Shown: piece by piece, positions 1 to 11,332 of the stretch
Layout: each line of letters opens with the position of its first letter
Position numbering within the stretch: the stretch's first letter is position 1
From: Siphonodentalium dalli
Lineage: Eukaryota > Mollusca > Scaphopoda > Gadilida > Siphonodentaliidae
DNA: 64,000 nt
Reading direction: 5' to 3'
NCBI GenBank assembly: GCA_032622095.1
Contig: CP136061.1
Coordinates: forward strand, 254,895,582 to 254,959,581
Position numbers and translations under genes: made by a program
The notes under the pieces: model-generated
Told to the model about the DNA's origin: nothing
What the model saw: only the letters and a program-made list of their open reading frames with translations
Database searches by the model: none

Positions 1-362
1 ATATGATGTTGACGAGGCTGTTGATGATGATGATATGATGGTGATTGTGATGATGATGAAGATATGATGGTGACGATGATGATGATTATGATGATATGAT
101 GTTGACGAGGATGTTGATGACGATGATGATGATATGATGTTGATGATGATGATATGATGGCGATGATGATAATGATGATGATGGTATGATGTTGACGAGG
201 ATGTTGATGACGACGACAACGATGATGATGATGATGATGATATGATGGTGATGGTGACGACGATGATGATGATGATGATGATATGATGGTGACGATGATG
301 ACGATGATGATGATGATGGTATGATGTTGACGAGGATGTTGATGACGACGATGATGGTGATG

Positions 363-394
<32 letters not shown>

Positions 395-1974
395 GATATG
401 ATGGTGACGGTGATGACGACGGTGATGATGATGATATGATGGTGACGATGATGATAATGACGACGATGATGATGATGATGATATGATGGTGACGATGATG
501 ATGATATGATGTTGACGAGGATGTTGATGACGATGATGATGATGATAATGATGATGACATGATGGTGACGATGATCATGATGATCATGATGTTGAAGATG
601 ATGACGCTGGTGATGATGATGCTGATGGTGATGCTGATGGTGATAATATGATGTTGGCGAGGATGTTGATGGTGATACGAATGTGGTGGTGACGACGATG
701 ATGATGTTGAAAATGATGATGCTACTGATGATAATATGATGTTGATGAGGATTTTGATGGCGATGATGATATGGTGGTGATGGTGATGACGATAATAATG
801 ATAATGATGATGGTGATGATAATGATTATGTTAATTGTTGATTGTGACGATGATGCTGCTAGTGATGACGATGAGGTTGATGATGACGATGATATGATGG
901 TGATGATAAGGATTATGTTAATTGTTGATTGTGACGACGATGCTGCTAGTGATGACGATGAGGATGGTGATGACGATGATATGATGGTGATGATAAGGAT
1001 TATGTTAATTGTTGTCGATGGTGAGGATGATGCAGGTAGTGATGATGGTGATGGCGGTGCTGCTGAGGATGGTGAGGTTTGTTGATGATGATGATGGTGG
1101 TGGTGCTGACGCTGGTGATGACGATGCTGCTGATGATGAATACGATGGTGATGTTTGTTGATGATGAGGGTGGTGGTGGTGGCGCTGGTGATGACGATGC
1201 TGCTGATGATGAATACGATGGTGATGTTGATGAGGAGGGTGGTGGTGGTGCTGACGCTGGTGATGACGATGCTGCTGATAATGATGATGGTTGTCGTGCT
1301 GACGCTGGTGATGACGATGCTGCTGATGATGATGATGGTGATGACGGTGCTGCTGAGGATGGTGAAGTTTGTTGATAATGATGATGGTGGTCGTGCTGAC
1401 GCTGGTGATGACGATGCTGCTGATGATGAATTCGATGGTGATGTTTGTTGATGATGAGGATGGTGGTGGCGCTGACGCTGGTGATGACGATGCTGCTGAT
1501 GATGAATACGATGGTGATGTTTGTTGATGATGATGATGGTGGTGGCGCTGACGCTGGTGATGACGATGCTGCTGATGATGAATACGATGGTGATGTTTGT
1601 TGATGATGAGGATGGTGGTCGTGCTGACGCTGGTGATGACGATGCTGCTGATGATGATGATGGTGATGACGGTGCTGCTGAGGATGGTGAAGTTTGTTGA
1701 TAATGATGATGGTGGTCGTGATGGTGGTGATTGTGATGATGGTGATGACGATGATATGATGATGATGGTGATGACGATGATATGATGGTGATGGTGGTGA
1801 TGGTGATGACGATGATATGATGATGATTATGATGATGATATGACGCTGATGACGATGATTTGATGATGATGATGATGACGATGATGGTGATGACGATGAT
1901 ATGATGATGATGGTGATGACGATGATATGATGGTGATGGTGGTGATGGTGATGACGATGATATGATGGTGATTG

Positions 1975-2005
<31 letters not shown>

Positions 2006-2053
2006 GATGACGATTATATGATGATGATGGTGGTGATGACGATGATATGGTGG

Positions 2054-2095
<42 letters not shown>

Positions 2096-2388
2096 CGATG
2101 ATGATGATGTGATGACGATGATATGATGGTGATGACGATGATATGATGATGACGATGATGATGATGGTGATGACGATGATATGATGGTGATTATGGTGAT
2201 GATGATATGATGGTGATGATGATGATGATGATGGTGGTGATGGTGATGATGATGATGGTGATGGTGATGATGATGATGATGATGATATGATGGTGATGAC
2301 GATGATATGATGATGATGGTGGTGATGATGATATGATGATGATTGTGGTGATGATGATATGATGGTGATGATGATATGATGATGATGG

Positions 2389-2419
<31 letters not shown>

Positions 2420-3394
2420 ATGATGGTGATGACGATGATATGATGATGATGGTGGTGATGGTGATGATGATGATGATGGTGATGGTGATGATGATGATAT
2501 GATGGTGATGACGATGATATGATGATGATGGTGGTGATGATGGTGATGACGATGATATGGTGGTGATGATGATGATGACGATGATGATGATGATATGATG
2601 ATGATGATGATGATGATATGATGATGATGATGATGATATGACGATGATATGATGGTGATTGTGATGGTGATTGTGGTGATGATGATGGTGATGATGATGA
2701 TATGATGGTGATGGTAATGATGACGATGGTGATGATGGTGATGACGATGATATGATGATGATGACGATGATATGATGGAGATGACGATGATATGATGGTG
2801 ATGACGATGATATGATGATGATGACGATGATATGATGGTGATTGTGGTGATGATGATATGATGGTGATGACGATGATATGATGGTGATTGTGATGCTGCT
2901 GAGGATGAACAGGATGATGACTATGTTTATTGATGTTGATGAGGATGATGATAGTGATGATGATAGTGATGATGGTGATGCTATCGGTGATGAGGATGAT
3001 GATGCTATCGGTGATGACGATGATATGATGATGATGGTGGTGATGGTGATGACGATGATATGATGGTGATTGTGGTGATGATGATGGTGATGACGATGAT
3101 ATGATGGTGATGACGATGATATGATGGTGATGCCGATGATGATGATGCTATCGGTGATGAGGATGATGATAGTGATGACGATGATGATGATGGTGATGAC
3201 GATGATATGATATGATGGTGATGGTGATGATGATGACGGTGCTGCTGAGGATGAATAGGATGTCAATGATTATGGTGATGACGATGATATGATGGTGATG
3301 ACGATTATATGATGATGATGGTGGTGGTGATGACGATGCTGCTGAGGATGAATAGGATGTCAATGATTATGGTGATGACGATGATGATGATGGT
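1..3394. repeat. GAT-rich trinucleotide array, left part
   Basis: Almost the whole interval is imperfect GAT/GAC/GGT triplets with recurring ATATGATGGTGATGACGATG phrases. It continues at 7242 after the hAT insertion, so both parts were one array. Long open frames on either strand here (Ser/His/Ile-rich on minus, Asp/Met-rich on plus) follow from the triplet composition and are not genes. Confidence 0.95.
1078..1720. repeat. ~76-bp higher-order units inside the GAT array
   Basis: A GC-richer sub-block repeats GTTTGTTGATGATGA then a GGTGGTGGCGCTGACGCTGG segment and GATGCTGCTGATGATGAA. Unit starts at 1443, 1519 and 1595 give a 76-bp period, which is not a multiple of three, so frames change between units. 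The Asp/Ala/Gly-rich ORFs of about 98 codons in this block are by-products. Confidence 0.7.
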
Positions 3395-3545
3395 CAGGGA
3401 TGGGGTAATTGTAATTTGTAATTGTAATTGATTGTAATTAATTACATTTTTTCAAGTAATTGCATGTAATTGGTAATTGAGTTTATTCTCAATTACATGT
3501 AATTGCAATTGTAATTGGTTAGGATGTAATTGTAATTGTAATTAG
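3395..3545. repeat. hAT left subterminal repeats
   Basis: About 150 bp of reiterated AATTGTAATT and its complement follow the terminal CAGGGATGGGG. Dense subterminal repeats of this type are usual transposase-binding regions in hAT elements; the binding role is inferred. Confidence 0.75.
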
Positions 3546-3900
3546 GGTCTAATTTCAATTACTTCAAAATCACAGGTACTTGTTTCTTCTCAAAGTTTTC
3601 TTTCATGATTCATCCAATGGTTTCTTCAAATGTTTTTTTCCAAATTTCAAAGTGTAAGACTGGTGACTGGCTATCACTGTCACAACACTGAGTTTTTATC
3701 CACTGTGTCTCAATGGTGATTCTGTTGACACCTCCTGTTTGTTTGCTTAAGCATTGGTTAACCTTTAAGGTAGAAGGCTTGTTTTGATAAATACAATGAG
3801 AAACCAACTTCAAATAATTGACAATAGATCACTATAATATATCACTCTTATGATCATGTTTCATTATCTCCATCTGGTATGGTATATATGCTATGGTAGA

Positions 3901-4068
3901 AATTCATACCAACCATTGCTAATGCTATCAACATGTCGACAAAAAATCTGGCAGCATTTTAATTGGCAGAAAGACACATCGTGTCCTATGAAAGCGAAGT
4001 GAGAACTTTGCCCAACTACAATATCCAGTTCCAAAAAAGTTACCTCCAATTTTGTGACACATCTGAAG
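3901..4068 (+). pseudogene. hAT transposase exon 1, BED zinc finger (broken)
   Basis: In the frame with codons starting at 3961 one reads an aromatic-rich stretch (WQHFNW), then CP, a TGA stop at 4000-4002, ELCPTTISSSKKVTSNFVTHLK, ending at a consensus donor AAG|GTAAGT. BED fingers have a Cys-x2-Cys pair followed by HL-x(3)-H. Here the first Cys codon of the pair is the TGA stop, so one likely base change removed both a zinc ligand and the reading frame. The second Cys is codon 4009-4011. The initiator Met cannot be placed. Exon 2 begins at 5404 and supplies the last His. The fragment sits inside the hAT ends in the sense orientation, which supports it being that element's own gene. Confidence 0.75.
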
Positions 4069-4170
4069 GTAAGTTTCCATTTCTATGTATTAGTTTTGTT
4101 TAATTCCATTGACATATAACTTCAGTCATATGGTGGTATTGGTATATGCATTGTTTCTCATCATATTCAG

Positions 4171-5150
4171 GATCATCATTTTCGCAGTCGGACCTCCAGA
4201 GAGCTTGGATCGCCACCTCTCAGGATGAACTCGCCACCGCTAATCCCAATTAGTATCACCAGCATGCTGGAAGCCCTGCATGTCACGCCTTGCTTGAGCT
4301 GGTCATTCCACGCTCACAAAGGCGGATACCAGCTGACTCTGGATTTCCAGTCCGGCCCGGTAAAGCCCTTTTCAGGGCTCCCTACCGGACAGGAAAATAC
4401 CAGATCAGCACGGAAACCAAGACAACAGATGAACAAGAAAAAGAAGAAAACACCATCAATGAAAAAGAGAGATGCCAAGAGACTCGCAGCATGGAAAGCG
4501 AAAAAATCGACGGAAATCTCACCAGTCGACACCGCCCATACAGCTGAGATCCCGGCCCAGTCTGCCCAGGGGATGGAATCACCACCATCACCACCACCAT
4601 CACGGCCAGACGTGGATACTGAAAACGAAGACGAGGACCCCTCTGACTTCGTTCCGAAGACTCCGGAATATCCCGAGTCGGAGCCTTCGACCCCAAGCAA
4701 AGAAGAAACCGCCGGATCCGTGAGAGGAAGCTACTCAGACTCAGACTGGGAAGACGAAGTTAAGTCTCCACGCACAGCCGAAGAAATAGAGGAGACCGAA
4801 CAAATGTTACGGGAATTTTTCGGCGACACCGAAAACTCCTCAGATGAAGACGAGCCCTCACATACATCACCATCTTGTGCTCCACCATCTAAAAAGAAAC
4901 GAAAAGAAAGCAAGAAAAAGAAAAAGAAAAAGAAAAAAAATCCAACAGTAGCTAAGAACCCAACCTCACCTGACCCTCCTGAGCCTAGACCTAGACTGGT
5001 TCCCAATACCAAGAAAACCCAAAGACAGGGCGTAAGGGCGACCTCCGGGTGAGCTCACACCGTCCTCGTGCCGCCCTTCGGGCGGGCAGACAAATCCTGT
5101 TCCTGCTGCATTGTTTCTTGTCCCTTCTAATTTGCAACTGAATGACAAAG
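4171..5150 (+). mobile_element. Insert in hAT intron: fragment of an unidentified coding element
   Basis: GC-rich coding-like DNA, unlike the AT-rich intron around it, starting near ATCATCATTTTCGCAGTCGG. The start and a segment around CCGGAATA..GAGTCGGAGCCTTC match the block at 41.55-41.85 kb, so it belongs to a dispersed family. No terminal repeats or clear target duplication were found. The left edge is set by where similarity to the 41.5-kb copy starts and the right edge by loss of GC-rich sequence. Confidence 0.5.
4225..5052 (+). CDS. Charged gag/ORF1-like protein, 275 aa, unidentified family
   Basis: Not recognised with certainty. The ORF starts at ATG 4225, but similarity to the 41.5-kb relative begins upstream (SDLQRA, another frame), so the true start may be lost or frameshifted. 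Residues about 16-45 contain an aromatic/hydrophobic stretch (LSWSFHAHKGGYQLTLDF) that could be a folded domain. Residues 70-95 are Lys-rich with RDAKRLAAWKAKK. Residues 100-175 are Pro/Ser/acidic (SPPPSRP, ENEDEDPSDF, PESEPSTPS), followed by an acidic stretch (EEIEETEQMLREFFGD) and a Lys homopolymer (about 222-240). The mix of basic and low-complexity segments resembles retroelement ORF1/gag proteins. It has no zinc knuckle, protease or polymerase. It lies wholly inside the hAT intron and is probably a dead insert rather than a host gene. Confidence 0.4.
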   Translation: MNSPPLIPISITSMLEALHVTPCLSWSFHAHKGGYQLTLDFQSGPVKPFSGLPTGQENTRSARKPRQQMNKKKKKTPSMKKRDAKRLAAWKAKKSTEISPVDTAHTAEIPAQSAQGMESPPSPPPSRPDVDTENEDEDPSDFVPKTPEYPESEPSTPSKEETAGSVRGSYSDSDWEDEVKSPRTAEEIEETEQMLREFFGDTENSSDEDEPSHTSPSCAPPSKKKRKESKKKKKKKKKNPTVAKNPTSPDPPEPRPRLVPNTKKTQRQGVRATSG

Positions 5151-5403
5151 TGGGAACACATATCTGCCTCAATAATCCCCCAATTAGCACTGTCTAGTGG
5201 AGGCATTGTGTTACCAGTAAGCTGGTGACCACAAAGGCTAATTAAGTTTATGACTAATTAACAATCAGAGTGTTGATTATCTCATTGTCCTTTACAATTG
5301 GCCTGGCTGTGTGTCTGACTTACTGATATAGTCTTATTCCCTTAATAATTAAATGATGGATACATGTGTGTTACTAAAATACTCCATTATTTTCATTTTA
5401 TAG

Positions 5404-5478
5404 CGAAAGCATCATGATGTCTATGAATCCACAGTCACACAAGCACCATCAGCATGTGATCCACAATTTTCCTACTAG
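5404..5478 (+). pseudogene. hAT transposase exon 2 start (BED finger end)
   Basis: Begins right after the acceptor AG. In the frame inherited from exon 1 it reads RKHHDVYESTVTQAPSACD and reaches a TAG stop at 5476-5478. RKH completes the His pair of the BED finger. The stop and following frame changes show the gene is dead. Confidence 0.7.
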
Positions 5479-5576
5479 GATCTTTCAGTATGCAAAAACA
5501 TCGGTCAAGAATGCCAAAGCATTGAAGATAGTTAGCAAAGTTCATAAATCTCTGATATCATTCTAATTTCTAGAAG

Positions 5577-5588
5577 ATCAACCCGACT
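5577..5588. repeat. LINE target-site duplication, left copy
   Basis: ATCAACCCGACT, identical to 6868-6879. The two copies exactly bound the LINE fragment. Confidence 0.9.
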
Positions 5589-5688
5589 CGGCTGTCAATC
5601 CTTAGAAAATATTCGGCTGTCAATCCTTAGAAAATATTCGGCTGTCAATCCTTAGAAAATACTCGCCTGTCAATCCTTAGAAAATATA
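5589..5688 (+). repeat. 25-bp x4 repeat at the LINE 5' junction
   Basis: CGGCTGTCAATCCTTAGAAA plus ATATT starts at 5589, 5614 and 5639; a slightly changed copy starts at 5664 and runs into the LINE coding frame (RLSILRKYKYKLD). The unit is LINE sequence, so the junction was reiterated during or after insertion. Confidence 0.9.
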
Positions 5689-6539
5689 AATATAAGCTAG
5701 ACAGAAGAACACTTGATAAACTATACAAGGCCTATATTCTACCAATATTAGATTACACTGATGTCGTATGGGAAAACGCCCCTGATTATCTTCTGAAGAA
5801 ACTGGACCGAATTCACATCGATGCCGCCAGAATTGTAACTGGTCTCACACGTTCATGCTCAAATAGTTCCGTCCTGTGTGAAGCAGGCTGGCCTACACTA
5901 AAAAACCGCAGAGAGAAACATAAATTACAAACACTATTCACAATCATAAATAATAAAGCCCCAGACTACCTTACTGGTTTACTACCGCCACGTTCATACC
6001 AGATGTCAAGGTATGCCATGCGATGTCCGGATAGGTTCTACTCATATTATTGTTCTACAGAACACTATAAAAAATCCTTCCTTCCCTCGACCGTGACCGA
6101 GTGGAACAAACTCCCTAAGTATGTAACTGCAGCTGAAAATCTGCAAGATTTCAAAGAAAACTTAAATATTGTTGACCCAGTCACGAAACCACCCAAATAC
6201 TTTGAATCAGGAAACCGGAAAACTAATATTCTACACTGTAGGATACGTAACTCATGTAGCGATCTTCGACTAGACATGCACGAAAACTATATTGCCGATA
6301 GTCCAAATTGTCAGTGTGGATACGCATACGAAAGTGGCATGCAGTTCTTTCTTTTCTGTCCATTATATGACGAACAGAGACATGTACTTTACTGTAAACT
6401 GGAGAAACATAATTTCCGAATATCAAACTGGAACCAACTGCTACGGGGAATTCCTGACGAAACCTTTCAAAGAAACATAAAATTATTTCGCATTGTTCAG
6501 TCATTCATAGCTGCGACAACACGCTTTAAACAAGATTAA
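5664..6539 (+). pseudogene. LINE reverse transcriptase, C-terminal part
   Basis: An uninterrupted frame of about 291 codons ends at TAA 6537-6539. The start RLSILRKYKYKLDRRTLDKL, followed by YILPILDY and RIHIDAARIVTGLTR, is the usual region just after the catalytic RT core in CR1/Jockey-type LINEs. Near the end, CQCG-x(10)-FFLFCPLY-x(3)-R corresponds to the C-terminal Cys-rich motif, with the usual His not present. The catalytic YADD region and endonuclease are absent through 5' truncation, so the product is not functional even though the remaining frame is clean, which suggests a fairly recent insertion. Confidence 0.88.
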
Positions 6540-6867
6540 TCGCCCGAAAATATACCATCAGATATATAAATTAACATATTAAGTAAAACAAATAGACGTC
6601 CTGGCCCGTCCTCATTTCATGTGTATCCAGAGAGACGGTTGACAATTAACACACTCAGTCCACACTCTTACCATTATAACCTTTATCTTATTTATTTTCA
6701 GTTACTCTATGTATTACACCACAATTGTAAACACTCTGTCATCTTGTAAACAAATACTGTAATTTCAACTTTGTATCGGGAGAGGGGTGTCCTTTAAGTT
6801 TCTGTAACTTGTACCCCAATCCCTTTGTAAATTGAATAATTCACAATAAAATATGTTTAAAGTAAAA

Positions 6868-6879
6868 TCAACCCGACTA
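6868..6879. repeat. LINE target-site duplication, right copy
   Basis: ATCAACCCGACT, perfect copy of 5577-5588. hAT transposase remnant sequence resumes within it. Confidence 0.9.
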
Positions 6880-7082
6880 CAAGCTGCCAATGCAACACGC
6901 TGGAATTGCCAGCTATAAATCATGATTCGCTCAGTTCTACGAACACCTATACTGGACTCAGTACATTGGCTGCTCTGTACAAGTGTGCTTCACTGTGTAT
7001 TTCATCTTGCTTGTATTAAATTTATGTTTTGTTATCAAATAGAGTTTATATAAATAAAAAGTGGTCCTACTTCAATGATGTG

Positions 7083-7241
7083 CTGAAATGTAATTGTAAT
7101 TGAATTACATTTCAAAGTAATTGTAATTGTAATTAATTACATTGTGAAATAGATGTAATGGGAATTGTAATTGTAATTGAAAAATGTTGAAGTAATTGTA
7201 ATTGTAATTAATTACATTCACAAGTAATTGCCCCAAGCCTG
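7083..7241. repeat. hAT right subterminal repeats
   Basis: Mirror of the left end: AATTGTAATT/AATTACAATT repeats up to the terminal CCCCAAGCCTG at 7241, directly followed by the target duplication. Confidence 0.75.
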
Positions 7242-7600
7242 ATGATGGTGATGACGATGATATGATGGTGATTGTGATGATGATGATGGCGATGATGATG
7301 ATGGTGATGACGATAATATGATGGTGATGGTGATGATGACGATGATGATGATGGTGATGGTGATGACGAGGATATGATGGTGATGATGACGGTGCTGCTG
7401 AGGATGAATAGGATGTCAATTAGTATGGTGATGACGATGATATGATGGTGATGACGATGATATGATGGTGATGACGAGGATATGATGGTGATGACGAGGA
7501 TAAGATGGTGATGATGACGGTGCTGCTGAGGATGAATAGGATGTCAATTATTATGGTGATGACGATGATATGATGGTGATGACGATTATATGATGGTGAT
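7242..7600. repeat. Duplicated block in GAT array, copy 1
   Basis: Near-identical to about 9095-9453 (offset about 1853 bp), including the marker GACGGTGCTGCTGAGGATGA then ATAGGATGTCAATTA present twice in each copy. Related single markers occur at about 3236 and 3337. Confidence 0.75.
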
Positions 7601-9094
7601 TGTGGTGATGATGATATGATGGTGATGATGATATGATGGTGATATGATGGTGATTGTGGTGATGGTGATATTATGGTGATGGTGATATGATGGTGATTGT
7701 GGTGATGGTGATATGATGGTGATGATGATATGATGGTGATTGTGGTGATGATGATATGATGGTGATGGTGATGACGATGATATGATGGTGATGACGATGA
7801 TATGATGGTGATTGTAGTGATGGTGATATGATGGTGATTGTGATGACGATGATATGATGGTGATTGTGATGACGATGATATGATGATGATTGTAGTGATG
7901 ATGATATGATGGTGATTGTGGTGATGATGATATGATGGTGATTGTGGTGATGATAATATGATGATGATATGATGGTGATTGTGGTGATGATGATATGATG
8001 GTGATTGTGATGACGATGATATGATATGATGGTGATTGTGATGACGATGATATTATGGTGATTGTGGTGATGATGATATGATGGTGATTGTGATGACGAT
8101 GATATGATGGTGATTGTGGTGATGATGATATTATGGTGATTGTGGTGATGATGATATGATGGTGATTGTGATGACGGTGATATGATGATGATTGTGATGA
8201 CGATGATATGATGGTGATTGTGATGACGATGATATTATGGTGATTGTGGTGATGATGATATGATGGTGATTGTGATGACGATGATATGATGATGATTGTG
8301 GTGATGATGATATGATGGTGATTGTGATGACGATGATATGATGGTGATTGTGATGACGATGATATGATGATGATTGTGGTGATGATGATATGATGGTGAT
8401 TGTGGTGATGATGATATGATGGTGATTGTGGTGATGATGATATGATGGTGATTGTGGTGATGATGATATGATGGTGATTGTGGTGACGATGATATGATGG
8501 TGATTGTGGTGATGATGATATGATGGTGATTGTGGTGATGATGATATGATGGTGATTGTGGTGATGATGATATGATGGTGATTGTGGTGACGATGATATG
8601 ATGGTGATTGTGGTGACGATGATATGATGATGATTGTGATGACGATGATATGATGGTGATTGTGGTGATGATGATATGATGGTGATTGTGGTGATGATGA
8701 TATGATGGTGATTGTGATGACGATGATATGATGGTGATTGTGGTGACGATGATATGATGGTGATTGTGGTGATGATGATATGATGGTGATTGTGGTGACG
8801 ATGATATGATGGTGATTGTGGTGATGATGATATGATGGTGATTGTGGTGATGATGATATGATGGTGATTGTGGTGATGATGATATGATGATGATTGTGGT
8901 GATGATGATATGATGATGATGGTGATGACGATGATATGATGGAGATTGTGGTGACGATAATATGATGGTGATTGTGGTGATGATGATATGATGGTGATTG
9001 TGATGACGATGATATGATGATGATTGTGATGATGATATGATGGTGATTGTGATGACGATGATATGATGATGATTGTGGTGATGATGATATGATG

Positions 9095-9453
9095 ATGATG
9101 GTGATGACGATGATATGATGGTGATTGTGATGATGATGATGGCGATGATGATGATGGTGATGACGATAATATGATGGTGATGGTGATGATGACGATGATG
9201 ATGATGGTGATGGTGATGACGAGGATATGATGGTGATGATGACGGTGCTGCTGAGGATGAATAGGATGTCAATTATTATGGTGATGACGATGATATGATG
9301 GTGATGACGATGATATGATGGTGATGACGAGGATATGATGGTGATGACGAGGATAAGATGGTGATGATGACGGTGCTGCTGAGGATGAATAGGATGTCAA
9401 TTATTATGGTGATGACGATGATATGATGGTGATGACGATGATATGAAGGTGAT
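9095..9453. repeat. Duplicated block in GAT array, copy 2
   Basis: Second copy of the 7242-7600 block. The two are similar enough that the minus-strand translations share an identical start of more than 50 residues. Confidence 0.75.
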
Positions 9454-10258
9454 TGTGATGACGATGATATGATGATGATATGATGGTGATTGTGGTGATG
9501 ATGATATGATGGTGATGGTGATATGATGGTGATTGTGGTGATGATGATATGATGATGATATGATGATGATATGATGGTGATTGTGATGACGATGATATGA
9601 TGGTGATTGTGGTGACGATGATATGATGATGATTGTGGTGATGATGATATGATGGTGATTGTGGTGATGATGATATGATGATGATATGATGATGATATGA
9701 TGATGATATGATGATGATATGATGGTGGTTGTGGTGATGATGATATGATGATGATATGATGATGATATGATGATGATATGATGATGATATGATGGTGATT
9801 GTGATGACGATGATATGATGGTGATTGTGGTGACGATTATATGATGGTGATGACGATGATATGATGGTGATTGTGGTGATGATGATATGATGGTGATTGT
9901 GGTGATGATATGATGATGATGATGCTGCTGAGGATGAACAGAATGGTGACGATGTTTATTGATAGTGATGACGATGACGATGATGATGTTGAAATGGTGA
10001 TGAGGTTGATGATGACGTTGAAGATGAACATGATGTTGATGGCTGTAATGATGATGCTGATGAGGTTGAACACGATGTTGATGATGATTTTCGACAAGGA
10101 CGATGGAGAAGATGTTGATGAGGAAGATGATGATGGTGGATGATAATGATGATGTTGATAATGATGATGATGATGATTTTGAGGACGACTATACTTGTGA
10201 TGCTGATGCTGATGATGATGATGATGATGATGATGACGATGGTGATGATGAGTAGGAC

Positions 10259-10796
10259 GGTTGTACACACAAAGATCTCCGTATTCGACAGCTAAATGTC
10301 ACTATATATACACTGTTAATATGTTTATGTAACCCTGTATTTTGTACACAATAATACTATTGAGTTTTCATCATTATAGCACCAATAACCTTGGTTTGTT
10401 AATTAATTATATTCTTTTCTATAGCCACGAAGAGAAATACCTGTGATCGCCCCGATGTACTCGACCGGTCCCTGATATATAACCCTAATACATACAGAGA
10501 TTCCTTGGGGGCATATGACACAATATTGGAGCACATCAATTAATATTACGTGAATGACATATGCAATGACGCATGTGATGGTATGTGTACTGACATAAGA
10601 AGGTGACTTTCATCCAGACTACACATACATGCATAAAGATATCTGTTGACACAAAGAGATGCATGATATATTGTATAAGGATGTATTATCAATTACACAG
10701 AGGTCATCCGAAATAGATATTCGGCTCAGTGGGTACGCAACATGGCCCATTCCGTCTCACAATGACTATCTGAATAGATCGAAGGATATTATGTGG
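10259..10796. other. AT-rich spacer
   Basis: Unique-looking AT-rich DNA without convincing ORF, repeat or RNA gene. Confidence 0.6.
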
Positions 10797-11326
10797 ATCA
10801 TGCCATGAATATATACTCTAGCTAACGCCTGTAGAGATCGTATTAAAGTTTTGACAGGGAACATTATAAAGTCGACAAAATAACGCGGGGAATATATTTC
10901 TTTGTTATTATCTGTTCCTTAATAATGTACTTCACTGTAGGTGAATGTCCCAATTCAAAATTGCTGGCTTTTCCGTGGTATTTGTGAGCCGATATCGCAA
11001 TAAACAATGAATTAATCAATTAACCAGGAGAAATTCCATAATTGTAAGCGACGCAAAATCGCTCACAAATTTATTTAAATCGTGAAAGTTCGAGTTGGGA
11101 CCTTCACCAAAAGTGAAATACATTGTTAAGGAACACATAATAACTAAGAAATATATTCCCCGCATTATTTTTTCGACTTTATAAGGTTCCCTGTCAAAAG
11201 TTCCCAGGTTTTGTACTGGTGTAATATGATCTCTACGGGCGTTAAGCAGAGTAGAGATTCATGGCATGGTGTAATATGATCTCTACGGGCGTTAAGCAGA
11301 GTAGAGATTCATGGCATGATCTATAT
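10797..11326. mobile_element. Foldback MITE with ~200-bp arms
   Basis: The left arm starts ATCATGCCATGAAT and includes TTTTGACAGGGAACATTATAA, and the right arm is its imperfect inverse ending ATTCATGGCATGAT. The arms meet around 11000-11050 (TTTGTGAGC / CGCTCACAAA). A 50-bp segment of the right arm is tandemly duplicated at 11221-11270 and 11271-11318. A fragment of the same end is at about 31973-32030. No target duplication could be fixed. Confidence 0.75.
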
Positions 11327-11332
11327 ATTATC

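Larger units (their letters stand above)
4069..5403 (+). other. Intron of the hAT transposase gene
   Basis: Starts GTAAGT at 4069 and ends TTTTCATTTTATAG at 5403. Joining 4068 to 5404 keeps the frame and completes a BED-type HL-K-R-K-H motif followed by a Tyr. Most of the 1335 bp is the nested gag-like block. The rest (about 5150-5400) is AT-rich with no other feature seen. Confidence 0.72.
5589..6867 (+). mobile_element. 5'-truncated LINE (CR1/Jockey-like), nested in the hAT
   Basis: Flanked by a perfect 12-bp duplication (5577-5588 and 6868-6879). It holds only the last part of the reverse-transcriptase ORF, a roughly 330-bp 3' UTR, and an end of AATAAAATATGTTTAAAGTA. 5' truncation plus target duplication is the usual outcome of target-primed reverse transcription. 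The 5' edge is a fourfold 25-bp repeat. Related 3' ends occur on the minus strand near 18.3 and 54.7 kb. Confidence 0.9.
5483..6965 (+). pseudogene. hAT transposase core remnant, split by a LINE
   Basis: From 5483 a second frame reads YAKTSVKNAKALKIVSKVHK. After the LINE, from 6868, another frame reads TRLQAANATRWNCQL, a stop, then IMIRSVLR. The stretch LQAANATRWN-x-QL followed by MIRSVL is characteristic of hAT transposases just downstream of the central catalytic region. The roughly 200 residues expected between the BED finger and this part are missing, as is the C-terminal dimerisation region, so the source copy was internally deleted before or after insertion. Similarity ends near 6965, followed by about 120 bp of plain AT-rich DNA before the right subterminal repeats. 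Confidence 0.72.
3395..7241 (+). mobile_element. hAT-superfamily DNA transposon, decayed, with nested insertions
   Basis: The ends are CAGGGATGGGGTAATT on the left and, on the opposite strand, CAGGCTTGGGGCAATT on the right (13 of 16 matching). The element is flanked by an 8-bp duplication ATGATGGT at 3387-3394 and 7242-7249, the length typical of hAT insertions, although this octamer is also common in the array. Both ends carry clustered ATTGTAATT subterminal repeats. Inside are plus-strand remnants of a BED zinc finger and of a transposase. A gag-like block (about 4171-5150) and a LINE (5589-6867) are nested within it. The coding region is heavily deleted and cannot make transposase. Confidence 0.88.
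7242..10258. repeat. GAT-rich trinucleotide array, right part
   Basis: Continuation of the 1-3394 array. The middle (about 7600-9090) is dominated by ATATGATGGTGATTGTGRTG units of 18-24 bp. The last 350 bp (about 9910-10258) is less regular. The 345-codon minus-strand frame over 8235-9272 is a composition artefact. Confidence 0.95.

Noticed and set aside
1827-3266. 479-codon minus-strand ORF, Ser/His/Ile rich
   Set aside because: Pure by-product of the GAT array; composition changes with triplet register and no domain is present.
3610-3813. 67-codon minus ORF in the hAT element
   Set aside because: Antisense to the transposase remnants; no similarity recognised.
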